Source: Candidatus Aenigmatarchaeota archaeon
Lineage (GTDB): Archaea > Aenigmatarchaeota > Aenigmatarchaeia > PWEA01 > JACQIF01
Length of the DNA stretch: 64,000 bases
Assembly (NCBI GenBank): GCA_016432325.1
Contig: CP066684.1
Coordinates: 393,018-457,017, forward strand
Reading direction: 5' to 3'
The notes under the pieces are model-generated. The model ran no database searches, was not told where the DNA came from, and was given only the letters and a program-made list of their open reading frames with translations. The position numbers were made by a program, and so were the translations under genes. Each line of letters starts with the position of its first letter. Position 1 is the stretch's first letter. Shown here piece by piece: positions 14,979 to 23,230 of the stretch.

Positions 14979-15626
14979 ATGGGCTCCAAAGCAGACGCCA
15001 TTGTAGTTCTTGGCGGCGGTTTGACATCCGACGGCGGCCTCCCCAAGTGGACAGTTGCCCGTCTGGAAGAGGCGCTGAAGCTCTACACCGGACAATACGT
15101 CGTCGTTCTGGGAGGCATGAGCGTACATGTCCCGGCCGTATTGGACGCCGACAAATTTCCCGTATTCGAAGCATTCGTCGAGGCCGATTATCTCACGCGT
15201 CGAGGTGTGGATCCGCTGCGCGTGTTAAAACAGTGGGCTTCCTTCGATACCATAGGAGAGGCATTCTTCACCCGCGTAATGCACACAGACCCTCTTAACA
15301 TCAGGAGGCTTATTGTGATAACATCCGAATTCCACATGCCGCGCACGCGAGAGCTTTTCACATGGATTTTCGGACTCGACGGCCCCAGGCCTCCTTACGA
15401 ACTGGAGTTCGTCGCAACACCCAACGAGGGAATGGACGCCGATATCTTGGCTATCCGGCTCGCGAAAGAAGACAAGGCGCTGGAAGAGATGCGGCCTATC
15501 ATGAAAAGCGTCCGGAGCATGGAAGAGTTTCACCGCTATCTGTTCTCGCGGCATGGTGCTTATGCCGTGGCGAAGAAAGTCAGCCGCGAGAGCGGGGATA
15601 TTCTTAAAACATATAGGAGCGGCTGA
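14979..15626 (+). CDS. DUF218 / YdcF-SanA-like protein
   Basis: 215 aa from the leaderless ATG. The N-terminus ADAIVVLGGGLTSDGG is the family's nucleotide-binding-like first strand and loop. It continues with YVVVLGGMS, EADYLTRRGVDPLRVL and, later, LIVITSEFHMPRTRELFTWIFG, matching the S-x-H-x-x-R block of DUF218 proteins. There is no membrane anchor here, unlike bacterial SanA/YdcF relatives involved in envelope integrity. Substrate unknown. Confidence 0.78.
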   Translation: MGSKADAIVVLGGGLTSDGGLPKWTVARLEEALKLYTGQYVVVLGGMSVHVPAVLDADKFPVFEAFVEADYLTRRGVDPLRVLKQWASFDTIGEAFFTRVMHTDPLNIRRLIVITSEFHMPRTRELFTWIFGLDGPRPPYELEFVATPNEGMDADILAIRLAKEDKALEEMRPIMKSVRSMEEFHRYLFSRHGAYAVAKKVSRESGDILKTYRSG

Positions 15627-15662
15627 AGGGGTTTAATAGCAACGACGCCCATACAACCTAAT

Positions 15663-16601
15663 ATGAAGTTCCGCGCTCTGGGCTCTACGGGTTTGAGCGT
15701 CAGCGAGATAGGAATGGGCTGCTGGGCCATAGGAGGCGACCAGTTCGGCAACTCGTACGGGCCCACGGACGACGACGTTTCGCTGGCCGCGATAAGGAAG
15801 GCCGTGGACATGGGAGTCGCGTTTTTCGACACAGCGGACGTGTACGGCCACGGACACAGCGAGGAGCTTCTCGGAAAGGCTCTCGCGAACGTGCGCGACC
15901 GCGTGTTCATAGCGACGAAGGTCGGCTACGATTTCTACCAGAAACGCGGCAAGGTTTTCGATGAAGAATACGTCCGCTTTGCTCTCGAACAGTCCCTCAA
16001 AAGGCTCGGCACGAACTACATCGACCTCTACCAGATGCACAACCCTTCGCTCGCAGAGGCGCAAAGCGAAAACGTCTGTGCGGTCTTCAGGGAGCTCAAG
16101 AAAGAAGGGCTGATACGCCACTGGGGCATTTCGATACACGACCCGAAAGAGGGCGTGATTGCAATCAAGACGACCAAGCCCGAAACGATTCAGGTCGCCT
16201 ATAATATATTCAACCAGTCCGCGGCACAAGAGCTTTTCGCGGTTGCGAAAGAGAACGGGGTGGGAATCATAGCACGCGAGCCGCTGGCCAACGGCTTCCT
16301 GTCAGGCAAGTACGACGAGACGTCGACGTTCCAGCCCGGGGACGTGAGGAACGACGCGATTGCCAAAGACACGATCGTCACGTACGTGCGCATGGCCCGC
16401 CGCGTCCATGAACTGCTCAACGAACGCAAAGAAACTCTTGCGCAGCTCGCGCTGAAGTTCGTACTGCAACACGACGCAGTTTCCGTGGCGATTCCTGGAG
16501 CGAAGACGCCAGAACAGGCCGAGGAAAATGCGATGGCCAGCGACGTAATGCCGCTGCAAACCGGCGAGCTGGCGCGGTTGCGTGGTCTCTATGCGGCGTA
16601 G
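15663..16601 (+). CDS. Aldo/keto reductase
   Basis: NAD(P)H-dependent oxidoreductase, 312 aa, TIM barrel. The catalytic tetrad is in place: Asp56 and Tyr61 in FFDTADVYG, Lys86 in ATKVGY and His126 in LYQMHNPS. The C-terminal NADP-binding part includes SVAIPGAKTPEQAEENA. The general YajO/IolS-like subgroup is suggested by LGSTGLSVSEIGMGCWAIGG. A TATA-like TTTAATAG lies about 29 nt before the start. The next gene overlaps its end. The physiological substrate cannot be inferred. Confidence 0.9.
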   Translation: MKFRALGSTGLSVSEIGMGCWAIGGDQFGNSYGPTDDDVSLAAIRKAVDMGVAFFDTADVYGHGHSEELLGKALANVRDRVFIATKVGYDFYQKRGKVFDEEYVRFALEQSLKRLGTNYIDLYQMHNPSLAEAQSENVCAVFRELKKEGLIRHWGISIHDPKEGVIAIKTTKPETIQVAYNIFNQSAAQELFAVAKENGVGIIAREPLANGFLSGKYDETSTFQPGDVRNDAIAKDTIVTYVRMARRVHELLNERKETLAQLALKFVLQHDAVSVAIPGAKTPEQAEENAMASDVMPLQTGELARLRGLYAA

Positions 16602-17097
16602 TTACGCGGGTTCATACAGGGACAAAATTGCCGTGTTAGAGAAACTGCTGGACGGCTTTGAAGGCAAGCGCGTGTTGGAGATAGGTTGCGGAGGAGGCGA
16701 AGTCGTGCGCGCTCTGGAAGATACGGGCGCGATAGCAAGCTGCGCGGACGTTGAAAACAGACACGCAAGCGCTTCTCATGTCAACTGTTCCGCGACAGAG
16801 ATATCGCAGATGTTCGAAGGCGAGAGTTTCGACTGCGTTCTCGCGCTTGCCCTGTTCGGTTCGCCGCTCGCGCAGTGGTGCATGGAGAACGGCACGAACC
16901 TGCGGGAAACTGAAATGACGATACTCGGGCAGGCTCGCGCTGTTCTGAAACCCGGAGGCCTCTTCATCGTCTACAACGCCGACTCCTGGCTTCCGCACCT
17001 CACAGAGCTGAAAACGAGAGACTTCGAGGCTACGGGCTTCTCGTTGGAAGCCGCGACAGGGAACGACACGCTGATTCTCAGGGCGGAAAAGCCATAA
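16591..17097 (+). CDS. Class I SAM-dependent methyltransferase
   Basis: About 168 aa. Motif I is VLEIGCGGGEVVRAL. An acidic residue after the second strand (CADVEN) would bind SAM ribose, and LKPGGLFIVYN is the post-III motif. The gene starts inside the end of the aldo/keto reductase; ATG 16591 is chosen, although a GTG at 16582 is also in frame. The substrate is not evident. A short hairpin (TGCCCG/CGGGCA) follows the stop, near 17102-17124. Confidence 0.75.
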   Translation: MRRSYAGSYRDKIAVLEKLLDGFEGKRVLEIGCGGGEVVRALEDTGAIASCADVENRHASASHVNCSATEISQMFEGESFDCVLALALFGSPLAQWCMENGTNLRETEMTILGQARAVLKPGGLFIVYNADSWLPHLTELKTRDFEATGFSLEAATGNDTLILRAEKP

Positions 17098-17127
17098 GCG
17101 TTGCCCGTGGTCGCGCGTCGGGCATCC

Positions 17128-17136
17128 CTATATAAA
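17128..17136 (+). promoter_or_regulatory. TATA box of S26e gene
   Basis: CTATATAAA, followed by a leader of about 45 nt and a GAGGTG ribosome-binding site before ATG 17205. Confidence 0.55.
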
Positions 17137-17204
17137 CCCCGCGCGCCATCTTTTCGCAGGCATTTTTATGCCTTTCCGAGCGAGATTGCAGAGGTGTTCG
17201 TAAG

Positions 17205-17483
17205 ATGCCCGAATTCAAGTCCCCATACACGCGCGGTTACCACCACACGAAGAGCCGCGGGGCCGAGTCCAACGTGATATGCAGCTTCTGCGGCCGCACA
17301 GTGCCGCGCTACAAGACGATAACGCAGTCGCGGGGCTTCCGCCTCAACGACCCCGCCATAATGCAGGCGATGGACGACCGCCGCTTCATCCACACATTCG
17401 CGCGCAAGGAGTACGCCTGCCCGTCCTGCGCGCGCGGCATGAAAATCGTGAAGAAGAGGGACTACGGGAATCAGAGACGATAA
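17205..17483 (+). CDS. rps26e: 30S ribosomal protein S26e
   Basis: Archaeal/eukaryotic small-subunit protein. 92 aa, basic, with a zinc site built from Cys26 and Cys29 (ICSFCGRTVPRYK) and Cys72 and Cys75 (YACPSCARGMKIVKKR). The spacing and the VPxxK / CxxCA...V(K/R)xR blocks match S26e. The N-terminus is somewhat unlike the usual KRRNxGRxK start (here PYTRGYHHTKSRG) but has the same charge. S26e is patchily distributed in archaea. Confidence 0.85.
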   Translation: MPEFKSPYTRGYHHTKSRGAESNVICSFCGRTVPRYKTITQSRGFRLNDPAIMQAMDDRRFIHTFARKEYACPSCARGMKIVKKRDYGNQRR

Positions 17484-17486
17484 CCC

Positions 17487-17495
17487 TTTTTATAG
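17487..17495 (+). promoter_or_regulatory. TATA box of the 17516 gene
   Basis: TTTTTATAG lies directly after the S26e stop and about 26 nt before ATG 17516. Confidence 0.5.
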
Positions 17496-17515
17496 ATATG
17501 CCGTGTTTATGGTAC

Positions 17516-18115
17516 ATGGTATTTACCGTAAGCGTCCGGGATACGAGAATTCTTGACGAATCTCTCAGGGCGCGTCGGCCAGTCACTCTGCCCGACGAAT
17601 GCACGCACAACAGCCATGTTGTAAGACACCTGCTTTCTTTCGCACCGCGAGTACTGCCTGCGTTCGGAAACCTTGACGAAGAGGACGTGAAGCGCGTCGC
17701 GGACTCTGTCGCCTACCTAATGAGACCCGACTTGATAATTCACGGCATGATTGGTATGGGCCCGCGGCCTGTGGTAACCAAGACGCTTCCTGTCATTCAT
17801 GGGGAAGACGGGGTGCACGTCCACCTGAGAAACGACCCGAAGGTTCTGTCTCCTGACTGGAAGCTGGGGAAGAAAAACGAGTATCTGTGGAATACGGGCG
17901 CCGAACTTTTCAGATGTTATTCGGGGACTCTGAGCGAGATGCCGTACGCCCTTAAGGAACTGGGAGTCGGCACAGACTACATGAAACCGGCGTTCGGGCT
18001 GGCAGACCTGACCGCGTTCCTTCTGGACCCTAGGGACTTGACGGATTACGACTATACGCCTGAGGAGATAGGCCGCTTCACCCGCACGCTGGTCAAAGAG
18101 ATGCGTGAGGTATAA
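17516..18115 (+). CDS. Hypothetical protein, possible metal-binding
   Basis: 199 aa, leaderless by TATA spacing. It begins MVFTVSVRDTRILDESLRAR. His-rich stretches (CTHNSHVVRHLL; DLIIHGMIGMGP; PVIHGEDGVHVHLRND) alternate with predicted helices; an EDGVHVH element could form a metal site. No family recognised. It stands alone between S26e and the secretion ATPase, whose own TATA follows the stop, so it may not belong to the pilus locus. Confidence 0.55.
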   Translation: MVFTVSVRDTRILDESLRARRPVTLPDECTHNSHVVRHLLSFAPRVLPAFGNLDEEDVKRVADSVAYLMRPDLIIHGMIGMGPRPVVTKTLPVIHGEDGVHVHLRNDPKVLSPDWKLGKKNEYLWNTGAELFRCYSGTLSEMPYALKELGVGTDYMKPAFGLADLTAFLLDPRDLTDYDYTPEEIGRFTRTLVKEMREV

Positions 18116-18147
18116 CCCTTTTTATTCCATCGGAACGTAACTTATAC

Positions 18148-20019
18148 ATGGCTCTGGACATTCTCGGAAAGATACGCAACCTCAGAGGCGCGCTCAGGCC
18201 AATCGCGCCGAAGAAGGCGCCCACATACCAGTTCGTCCTCAGCGAGGCAGGCGGCCTTGTCATCCTTCCTGAAGAAAAAGACACCAAGAAAATCAGCTTC
18301 ACGTACGATCTCATACCTCCTTATTCGCGCGCCCAAATCCGGTGGAGCGACAGCGACCGTTCGCTCGTATATCGCCTCAGCGAGCCTACGCTGGACGACG
18401 CCGAACAGAAGGCCTATAACCTGATAACAACCTCTCTCGTAGAGCTTGTGGACGTCCAGCTGTCGACGATAAAGAACCAGAAGGAAGCGATGAACTATCT
18501 CGAGCAGAAGGTCCGCCAAATCGTTGAAGAACTTGAAATCGTGCTTGACAAGGCTTCCTACAACAAAGTGATGTATTACATCTACAGGAACTTCGTCGGT
18601 CTCAACAAGATAGAGGCTCTGATGCACGACCCTTACATAGAGGACGTCGGCTGCGTCGGCTACCACACGCCGATATACGTCGTCCACAAGCGTTACGGCT
18701 CCATGCCTACGAACGTAATATACGACAACGAGGACGAGCTCAAGGAGTTCGTCATCAAGCTCGCGGAGAGGTGCGGCCGCTACGTCTCGTACGCGGAGCC
18801 CCTTCTGGACGGGTCGCTGCCGGACGGCTCGCGCGTCCAGGCGTCCTTGGCAGAGGACGTCACGACCAAAGGTCCCACGTTCTCTCTGAGAAAGTTCACG
18901 AAAGAGCCTATATCGCCCATCGAAATAATAGACCTCAAGACTGCTTCGCCGGAAGTGATGGGCTATCTATGGCTGATAATCGAGCAGGGCGTTTCGATGC
19001 TGATATGCGGCGGAACGGCCACAGGAAAGACGACTCTGCTCAACGCCATAAGCATGTTCATCCCGTCCGAGGAAAAGGTCGTGTCCATAGAGGATACGCG
19101 CGAGTTGCAACTGCCGCACAAGAACTGGATACCGGCAGTCGCGCGCACGGGCTTCGGCGTTCCGGAAGCCGGGGGCGAGCGTTACGGGGAGATAGACATG
19201 TTCGACCTTCTGAAGGAGTCGTTCAGGCAGAACCCGGACTACGTCATAGTCGGCGAGATACGAGGCAAGGAAGCGTACGTCATGTTCCAGGGCATGGCGT
19301 CCGGCCACCCGTCAATAGGAACGATGCACGCGGCAGGCGTGGAGACCGTGGTAAAGAGGCTCATGTCTCCGCCCATCGAACTGTCGCCGAGCCTCGTCGA
19401 GATTCTTGACGTCGTCATCACGCTCGTGTTCGCGCAAGAGAAAGGCAAGTCCTCTAGGCGCGTAAAGAACGTCACGGAGATACAATCCGTGGAACAGACA
19501 GGCAACGCGCGCACAGGAACGGCCTACAGGTGGATACCGGCGAACGACACGTTCGAACCCGGAGAAGGAACGTACGTGCTGAGCAAGCTCGCGACGATAA
19601 AGGGGATACAGCTCGCCGATATGAAGCGCGAAGTCGCGGCGCGCGCAGCCGTGCTCGAGTGGATGTACGAGAACCGTGTGTTGGGCTGGAGAGATGTCGT
19701 CGCGATAATAGACCGCTACCACCAAGACCCGAACGGCGTTCTGGCCGAGCTCGGCTTGGCCCAGAAGGGCCTGCGTTCGACCATAGGCAGGCGCGCCGCT
19801 GCGAAGTCCATGGCCATACCAGAAGAGCCGCAGAAACCAGCGGAGGTCGAAGAAGAGCCTGCGCCGCCCAAGCCCGAAGCCTTTGAGATACCGGCTGTGA
19901 TAAGACCGACGTTCGAGGAGACGCCGGTCGCCGAAACAATCGCAAAACCTTTGAAGAAGGAGGGCGCCAAGAAGCCGCCGGCGTCCAGAGCCAAGAAGAG
20001 GCCCAAGAAGAACTCCTGA
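18148..20019 (+). CDS. Type II/IV secretion (FlaI/TadA-like) ATPase, pilus locus 1
   Basis: Cytoplasmic hexameric ATPase that powers pilus assembly. 623 aa. N-terminal domain about 1-200, with the NFVGLNKIEALMHDPYIEDV segment typical of archaeal FlaI/VirB11 proteins. Walker A is GGTATGKTT (residues 288-296), the Asp box is SIEDTRELQLPH, and Walker B is VIVGEIRG (366-373). GHPSIGTMHAA is the His box. After about residue 540 there is an unusual 80-residue Pro/Glu then Lys-rich tail (EEPQKPAEVEEEPAPPKPEA; SRAKKRPKKNS) that is probably disordered. It is followed by the KaiC-like gene and two TadC genes. A TATA about 25 nt upstream predicts a leaderless mRNA. Confidence 0.92.
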   Translation: MALDILGKIRNLRGALRPIAPKKAPTYQFVLSEAGGLVILPEEKDTKKISFTYDLIPPYSRAQIRWSDSDRSLVYRLSEPTLDDAEQKAYNLITTSLVELVDVQLSTIKNQKEAMNYLEQKVRQIVEELEIVLDKASYNKVMYYIYRNFVGLNKIEALMHDPYIEDVGCVGYHTPIYVVHKRYGSMPTNVIYDNEDELKEFVIKLAERCGRYVSYAEPLLDGSLPDGSRVQASLAEDVTTKGPTFSLRKFTKEPISPIEIIDLKTASPEVMGYLWLIIEQGVSMLICGGTATGKTTLLNAISMFIPSEEKVVSIEDTRELQLPHKNWIPAVARTGFGVPEAGGERYGEIDMFDLLKESFRQNPDYVIVGEIRGKEAYVMFQGMASGHPSIGTMHAAGVETVVKRLMSPPIELSPSLVEILDVVITLVFAQEKGKSSRRVKNVTEIQSVEQTGNARTGTAYRWIPANDTFEPGEGTYVLSKLATIKGIQLADMKREVAARAAVLEWMYENRVLGWRDVVAIIDRYHQDPNGVLAELGLAQKGLRSTIGRRAAAKSMAIPEEPQKPAEVEEEPAPPKPEAFEIPAVIRPTFEETPVAETIAKPLKKEGAKKPPASRAKKRPKKNS

Positions 20020-20072
20020 CCTCCTTTCGTCTATTTTATAAACGGACTTGACATAATAGATTTGGTGTTTGG

Positions 20073-20102
20073 TTGGCAGACAGAGTAAAAACAGCGGTTT
20101 TT
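20073..20102 (+). repeat. Partial copy of the KaiC-like gene start plus hairpin
   Basis: 20073-20097 repeats the first 23 nt of the gene at 20132 with small differences: ADRVK is preserved, AGA replaces CGA, TTG stands where ATG would be, and one extra C-A pair is present. The copy runs into a hairpin with arms AAAAAC/GTTTTT around AGCG (20087-20102). Confidence 0.8.
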
Positions 20103-20131
20103 AAAGTCCGCCATGCAGAGGTTGGTGAATC

Positions 20132-20836
20132 ATGGCAGACCGAGTAAAAAGCGGCATCCCGGGCCTCGACGACGTCATAGGCGGCGGCTTCGTCCGCGGC
20201 TCGCTGATTCTCCTCACGGGCACGACAGGAACGGGCAAGACCGTGATGGCGTCGCAGTACATATACAACGCGCTGGCCCGCTACAAGGAGAACTGCGTCT
20301 ACATCTCGTTCGAGGAGCGCGCCGAGGACATTAAGAGGAACATGGCCAACTTCGGCTGGAACTTCGAAGAGTACGAGCGCAACGGGAACCTGATATTCGT
20401 CAAGTACGACCCGTTCCACATGGAGGACATCTACGGGCTCATCGAAAACCACATAAGGGACGTCGGCGCCACGCGAGTCGTCCTGGACTCGATAACGGGT
20501 CTTGGCCTGAACGTGCGCGACCCGTCCGACCTGAGAACGGCCATATTCAACATCGGCCGCATATTGAAGAAACTCGGCTGCACGTCCCTGCTGACGTCAG
20601 AAACGCCGTCGGACAATCATCTGGTGCTGAGCCGCTACGGCGTCGAGGAGTATGTGGCCGACGATGTCATCGTGCTCTATTACATTCCCGTAGATACGGA
20701 GTTCAGGCGCGCCATGACCGTATGGAAGATGCGCGGTTCCGAGCATTCGAAAAAGATACATCCTTTCCGCATCACGGAGAAGGGAATCACGATATACCCG
20801 CACGAGGAGACCGCCCTCAAACTCGAGAGGGGCTGA
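20132..20836 (+). CDS. KaiC-like RecA-superfamily ATPase (FlaH-like position)
   Basis: 234 aa, a single KaiC domain. KSGIPGLDDVIGGGFVRG is the KaiC entry motif. Walker A is GTTGTGKT (30-37). A catalytic Glu pair lies in ISFEERAEDIKRN, and Walker B is VVLDSITGLG (Asp119). In archaella the analogous FlaH ring binds ATP and works with FlaI. Here the gene lies between the ATPase and TadC genes, so it probably regulates or templates assembly of pilus machine 1; this is inference. The second locus has no such gene. Co-directional spacing to tadC is 4 nt. Confidence 0.88.
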   Translation: MADRVKSGIPGLDDVIGGGFVRGSLILLTGTTGTGKTVMASQYIYNALARYKENCVYISFEERAEDIKRNMANFGWNFEEYERNGNLIFVKYDPFHMEDIYGLIENHIRDVGATRVVLDSITGLGLNVRDPSDLRTAIFNIGRILKKLGCTSLLTSETPSDNHLVLSRYGVEEYVADDVIVLYYIPVDTEFRRAMTVWKMRGSEHSKKIHPFRITEKGITIYPHEETALKLERG

Positions 20837-20840
20837 GACA

Positions 20841-21719
20841 GTGCTGGAAGAGTTCAAAATATTGGCGGTGCGGCTGTTCGGCAGGTGGGCCGACCGCTAC
20901 GCCGCGAGCTTCGAGGGCATCAGAAAGCCCCTGTCAGAGAGCGGCCTCAAAATACTCTTCCGCACCTACGTGTGCATGGTATTTTTGTCCGCGTTTCTGG
21001 CGTTCGCCGTTTCGCTGCCCGTCTCCCTTGCACTGTCGGCGTTCGCCGTAAAGGACGGGGTGCTGACGCCTGTCGTTGCCGTCGTGTTCTCAGTCTTTGC
21101 CGGCTCGCTTGGGTTCATCATAGCATACTACTATCCATCGTCGCGCGCAAGCGACCGCAAGAGGAACATCGCCGCGAACCTGCCCTTCGCCGTGAACCAC
21201 ATGGCCGCAATAGCCGCGTCAGGCGTACCGCCTAACGTCATATTCAAGCTTTTGGCCGAGTTCGGGGAGTACGAGGAGATAAGCAGGGAGTGCGCGAAGG
21301 TCGTGCGCGGCGTGGAGTCTTTCGGCCAAGACATCACCACGTCCATATCGCAGGTCGCGGCTGACGTGCCGTCGAACGAATTCCGAGAACTGCTCTACGG
21401 AATGCTGTCGATAATCAAGACCGGCGGCAACCTCAAGCTCTACCTGCAGAACCAAGCCAAGGAGGCGCTCTTCTACTACCGCATCCGCAGGCAGGAGTAT
21501 CTCGAGGCCCTATCGACATATGCGGACTTCTACACCGCCGTTCTCATCGCGGCTCCGCTGTTCCTCGTCTCGATACTCGCGGTGATAAACATAATCGGCG
21601 GCAAGCTCGGCGGCCAGAGCATAGACACGATAATGACGCTGGGCATCTTCATCGGCATCCCGGCGATAAACACCATATTCCTCGGCTTCATCCACGCGAC
21701 ACAACCGGAGCAGGCGTAA
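20841..21719 (+). CDS. TadC/FlaJ-like pilus platform membrane protein 1
   Basis: Integral membrane platform protein (type II secretion F domain), 292 aa. Hydrophobic helices lie at about 35-60 and 68-95 (LSAFLAFAVSLPVSLALSAF; VLTPVVAVVFSVFAGSLGF) and two at about 225-250 and 255-285 near the C-terminus. The central cytoplasmic domain has the family pattern NLPFAVNHMAAIAASGVPP and FGQDITTSISQVAADVPSNEF. GTG start at 20841 with GAGGGG-like sequence just upstream. Forms a pair with the next gene, as FlaJ domains in archaeal pili often do. Confidence 0.85.
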   Translation: MLEEFKILAVRLFGRWADRYAASFEGIRKPLSESGLKILFRTYVCMVFLSAFLAFAVSLPVSLALSAFAVKDGVLTPVVAVVFSVFAGSLGFIIAYYYPSSRASDRKRNIAANLPFAVNHMAAIAASGVPPNVIFKLLAEFGEYEEISRECAKVVRGVESFGQDITTSISQVAADVPSNEFRELLYGMLSIIKTGGNLKLYLQNQAKEALFYYRIRRQEYLEALSTYADFYTAVLIAAPLFLVSILAVINIIGGKLGGQSIDTIMTLGIFIGIPAINTIFLGFIHATQPEQA

Positions 21720-21721
21720 GC

Positions 21722-22648
21722 ATGTTGATAGAACTGGTTCAGAAACTGAAGGACGTGCTCGGCATCAGGCAAACGAAGGGCAAGAACCGCGGCTACAGCA
21801 CGCGCTTCGAGAAATGGGCGGGCAAGAGTTCCCAGAGGCAGATACTGGTTTACGGCTCTCTGTTCGCAGGCGCGGCTCTCGTCACGATAAGCTTCTTTTT
21901 CTTCCAAGGCTCGAGGCAGGCCTTTGCGATACTCAACCTTCTCGGCGCGTCGATAGCGATTGGCCCTTCGATGATCATAAGGTACAACGAGTACCGCACG
22001 CTCAAGAGGATAGAGTCCACGTTCCCGCAGTTCCTCAACGACATCGTCGAGTCCACGAACGCCGGCCAGACGCTTCCGCAGGCTATAAAGTCGGCGTCAC
22101 GCAACGAGTACGGACCGCTGTCCCCGTATGTCAAAAAGATAGCGGCGCAGATAGACTGGGGCATACCCTTCGACAAGATACTCGAAAACATGGCGTCGAG
22201 CCTGAACAGCAAACTGCTGCGCCGAACGGTTTCAACGATAATAGAGACCCACCGTTCCGGCGGCAACATCTCGGACGTTCTTCGTGCGGTGAGCGAGTCC
22301 GTAACGGAGATAGACCGCATACGCGAAGAGCGCAAGGCGCACGTCTACTCGCAGATGATTACGGGATACACGATATTCTTCGTCTTTTTGGGCGTCATCG
22401 TGGGCATGCAGAAGTTTTTGATACCGACTCTCCTGATAACAGGCGAGGGCGCCGCAGGCATCGGCCTTTCAGGCACCGCAGGCCTCGTGACGCGCTACCA
22501 GTTCCTCTTCCAGGCGCTGATTGTGATACAGGCCATATTCTCCGGGTTTGCGATAGGCAAAATGTCAGAGGGATCGATGGTCGCCGGCGTCAAGCACGTT
22601 ATCGTGCTCTTCTCGGTCGGAATGATGGCGATAGTGCTGATATTATAA
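21722..22648 (+). CDS. TadC/FlaJ-like pilus platform membrane protein 2
   Basis: 308 aa, second half of a two-gene platform. Transmembrane pairs lie at about 40-80 (QILVYGSLFAGAALVTISFF) and 215-300. The cytoplasmic domain shows FPQFLNDIVESTNAGQTLPQAIKSA, LLRRTVSTIIETHRSGGNISDVLRAV and an EIDRIREERKAHVYSQMITGY helix, all T2SF features. It starts 2 nt after the previous stop. Together with the upstream ATPase and KaiC-like gene it completes a minimal archaeal type IV pilus motor; the prepilin peptidase is not in the window. Confidence 0.87.
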   Translation: MLIELVQKLKDVLGIRQTKGKNRGYSTRFEKWAGKSSQRQILVYGSLFAGAALVTISFFFFQGSRQAFAILNLLGASIAIGPSMIIRYNEYRTLKRIESTFPQFLNDIVESTNAGQTLPQAIKSASRNEYGPLSPYVKKIAAQIDWGIPFDKILENMASSLNSKLLRRTVSTIIETHRSGGNISDVLRAVSESVTEIDRIREERKAHVYSQMITGYTIFFVFLGVIVGMQKFLIPTLLITGEGAAGIGLSGTAGLVTRYQFLFQALIVIQAIFSGFAIGKMSEGSMVAGVKHVIVLFSVGMMAIVLIL

Positions 22649-22650
22649 CG

Positions 22651-22881
22651 TCAACCGCTGCCGGTTTCTATAGAGTCAAGTATTCTCTCGGCCTCCACAA
22701 ACTCGATTGCCGCAGCCCCTCCAGAGGCTATACCAACCGCGTACGTTGGCACGTAGATGAGTGCCGAAGCCGGGCCCGTTGTGCTCAGTGTCAGTCCTAT
22801 GCCAACCAACCCGAGGCATATACTAACGAAGACGGAGAAGAATGTCAGTTTTCTTGTATGGAGGGCATCGAGGTATGGCAT
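22651..22881 (-). CDS. Small two-TM protein, pilus locus 1
   Basis: 76 aa (MPYLDALHTRKLTFF...). Two hydrophobic helices, about 13-34 and 37-59 (SVFVSICLGLVGIGLTLS; SALIYVPTYAVGIASGGAAA), then an acidic tail EFVEAERILDSIETGSG. An excellent GGAGGTG site 6 nt upstream sits inside the end of the preceding gene, indicating a two-gene operon with 22887-23087. Function unknown. These genes are antisense to the flanking pilus genes. Confidence 0.65.
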   Translation of the reverse strand: MPYLDALHTRKLTFFSVFVSICLGLVGIGLTLSTTGPASALIYVPTYAVGIASGGAAAIEFVEAERILDSIETGSG

Positions 22882-22886
22882 GTCGT

Positions 22887-23087
22887 TCACCTCCAAGCTC
22901 TCCGCATTCCAGAGAGACCCAACGCTATAAGAGCCACGCCAGCTATCAGTCCGACAGCGGACGTGACGGTGTTCACGGGTGCCGTACCTATCGCGGCTTG
23001 GAAAAAGAAAGACATTGACACTATTAGAAGCAGGACTCCTGCGAGCAGTATGAAGAGGGATATCGTTCCGTCGTCCCATTTTACCAT
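22887..23087 (-). CDS. Small two-TM protein, pilus locus 1
   Basis: 66 aa (MVKWDDGTISLFILLAG...). Two hydrophobic helices, about 9-30 and 36-58, with a short basic end RRAWR. GGAG is 5 nt upstream of the ATG. The leader contains a hairpin at 23127-23147. Paired with the next gene. Function unknown; both could be accessory membrane proteins of the secretion system, but only location suggests it. Confidence 0.65.
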   Translation of the reverse strand: MVKWDDGTISLFILLAGVLLLIVSMSFFFQAAIGTAPVNTVTSAVGLIAGVALIALGLSGMRRAWR

Positions 23088-23126
23088 GGTTCTCCTTCGG
23101 AACGCCCGTATTAAAACATATCTGTC

Positions 23127-23147
23127 ATCACCACCGCCGGTGGTGAT
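23127..23147 (-). repeat. Hairpin in the leader of the 22887-23087 gene
   Basis: 9-nt arms ATCACCACC/GGTGGTGAT around the loop GCC. This is the same arm length and loop as the hairpin at 940-960 but with unrelated arm sequence. Confidence 0.85.
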
Positions 23148-23230
23148 ATTTTGGAAAGAAGCCCGTCGAGGAGCTTTAACGCCCATTTAACGTTTTTATT
23201 CGGGGTTTCGTTACGTACTTCGTGGGTTTG

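Noticed and set aside
14920-15174. N-terminal extension of RtcB by 85 residues
   Set aside because: It would extend through the shared promoter into the divergent DUF218 gene, and the family starts at MSFHDREF-like positions.
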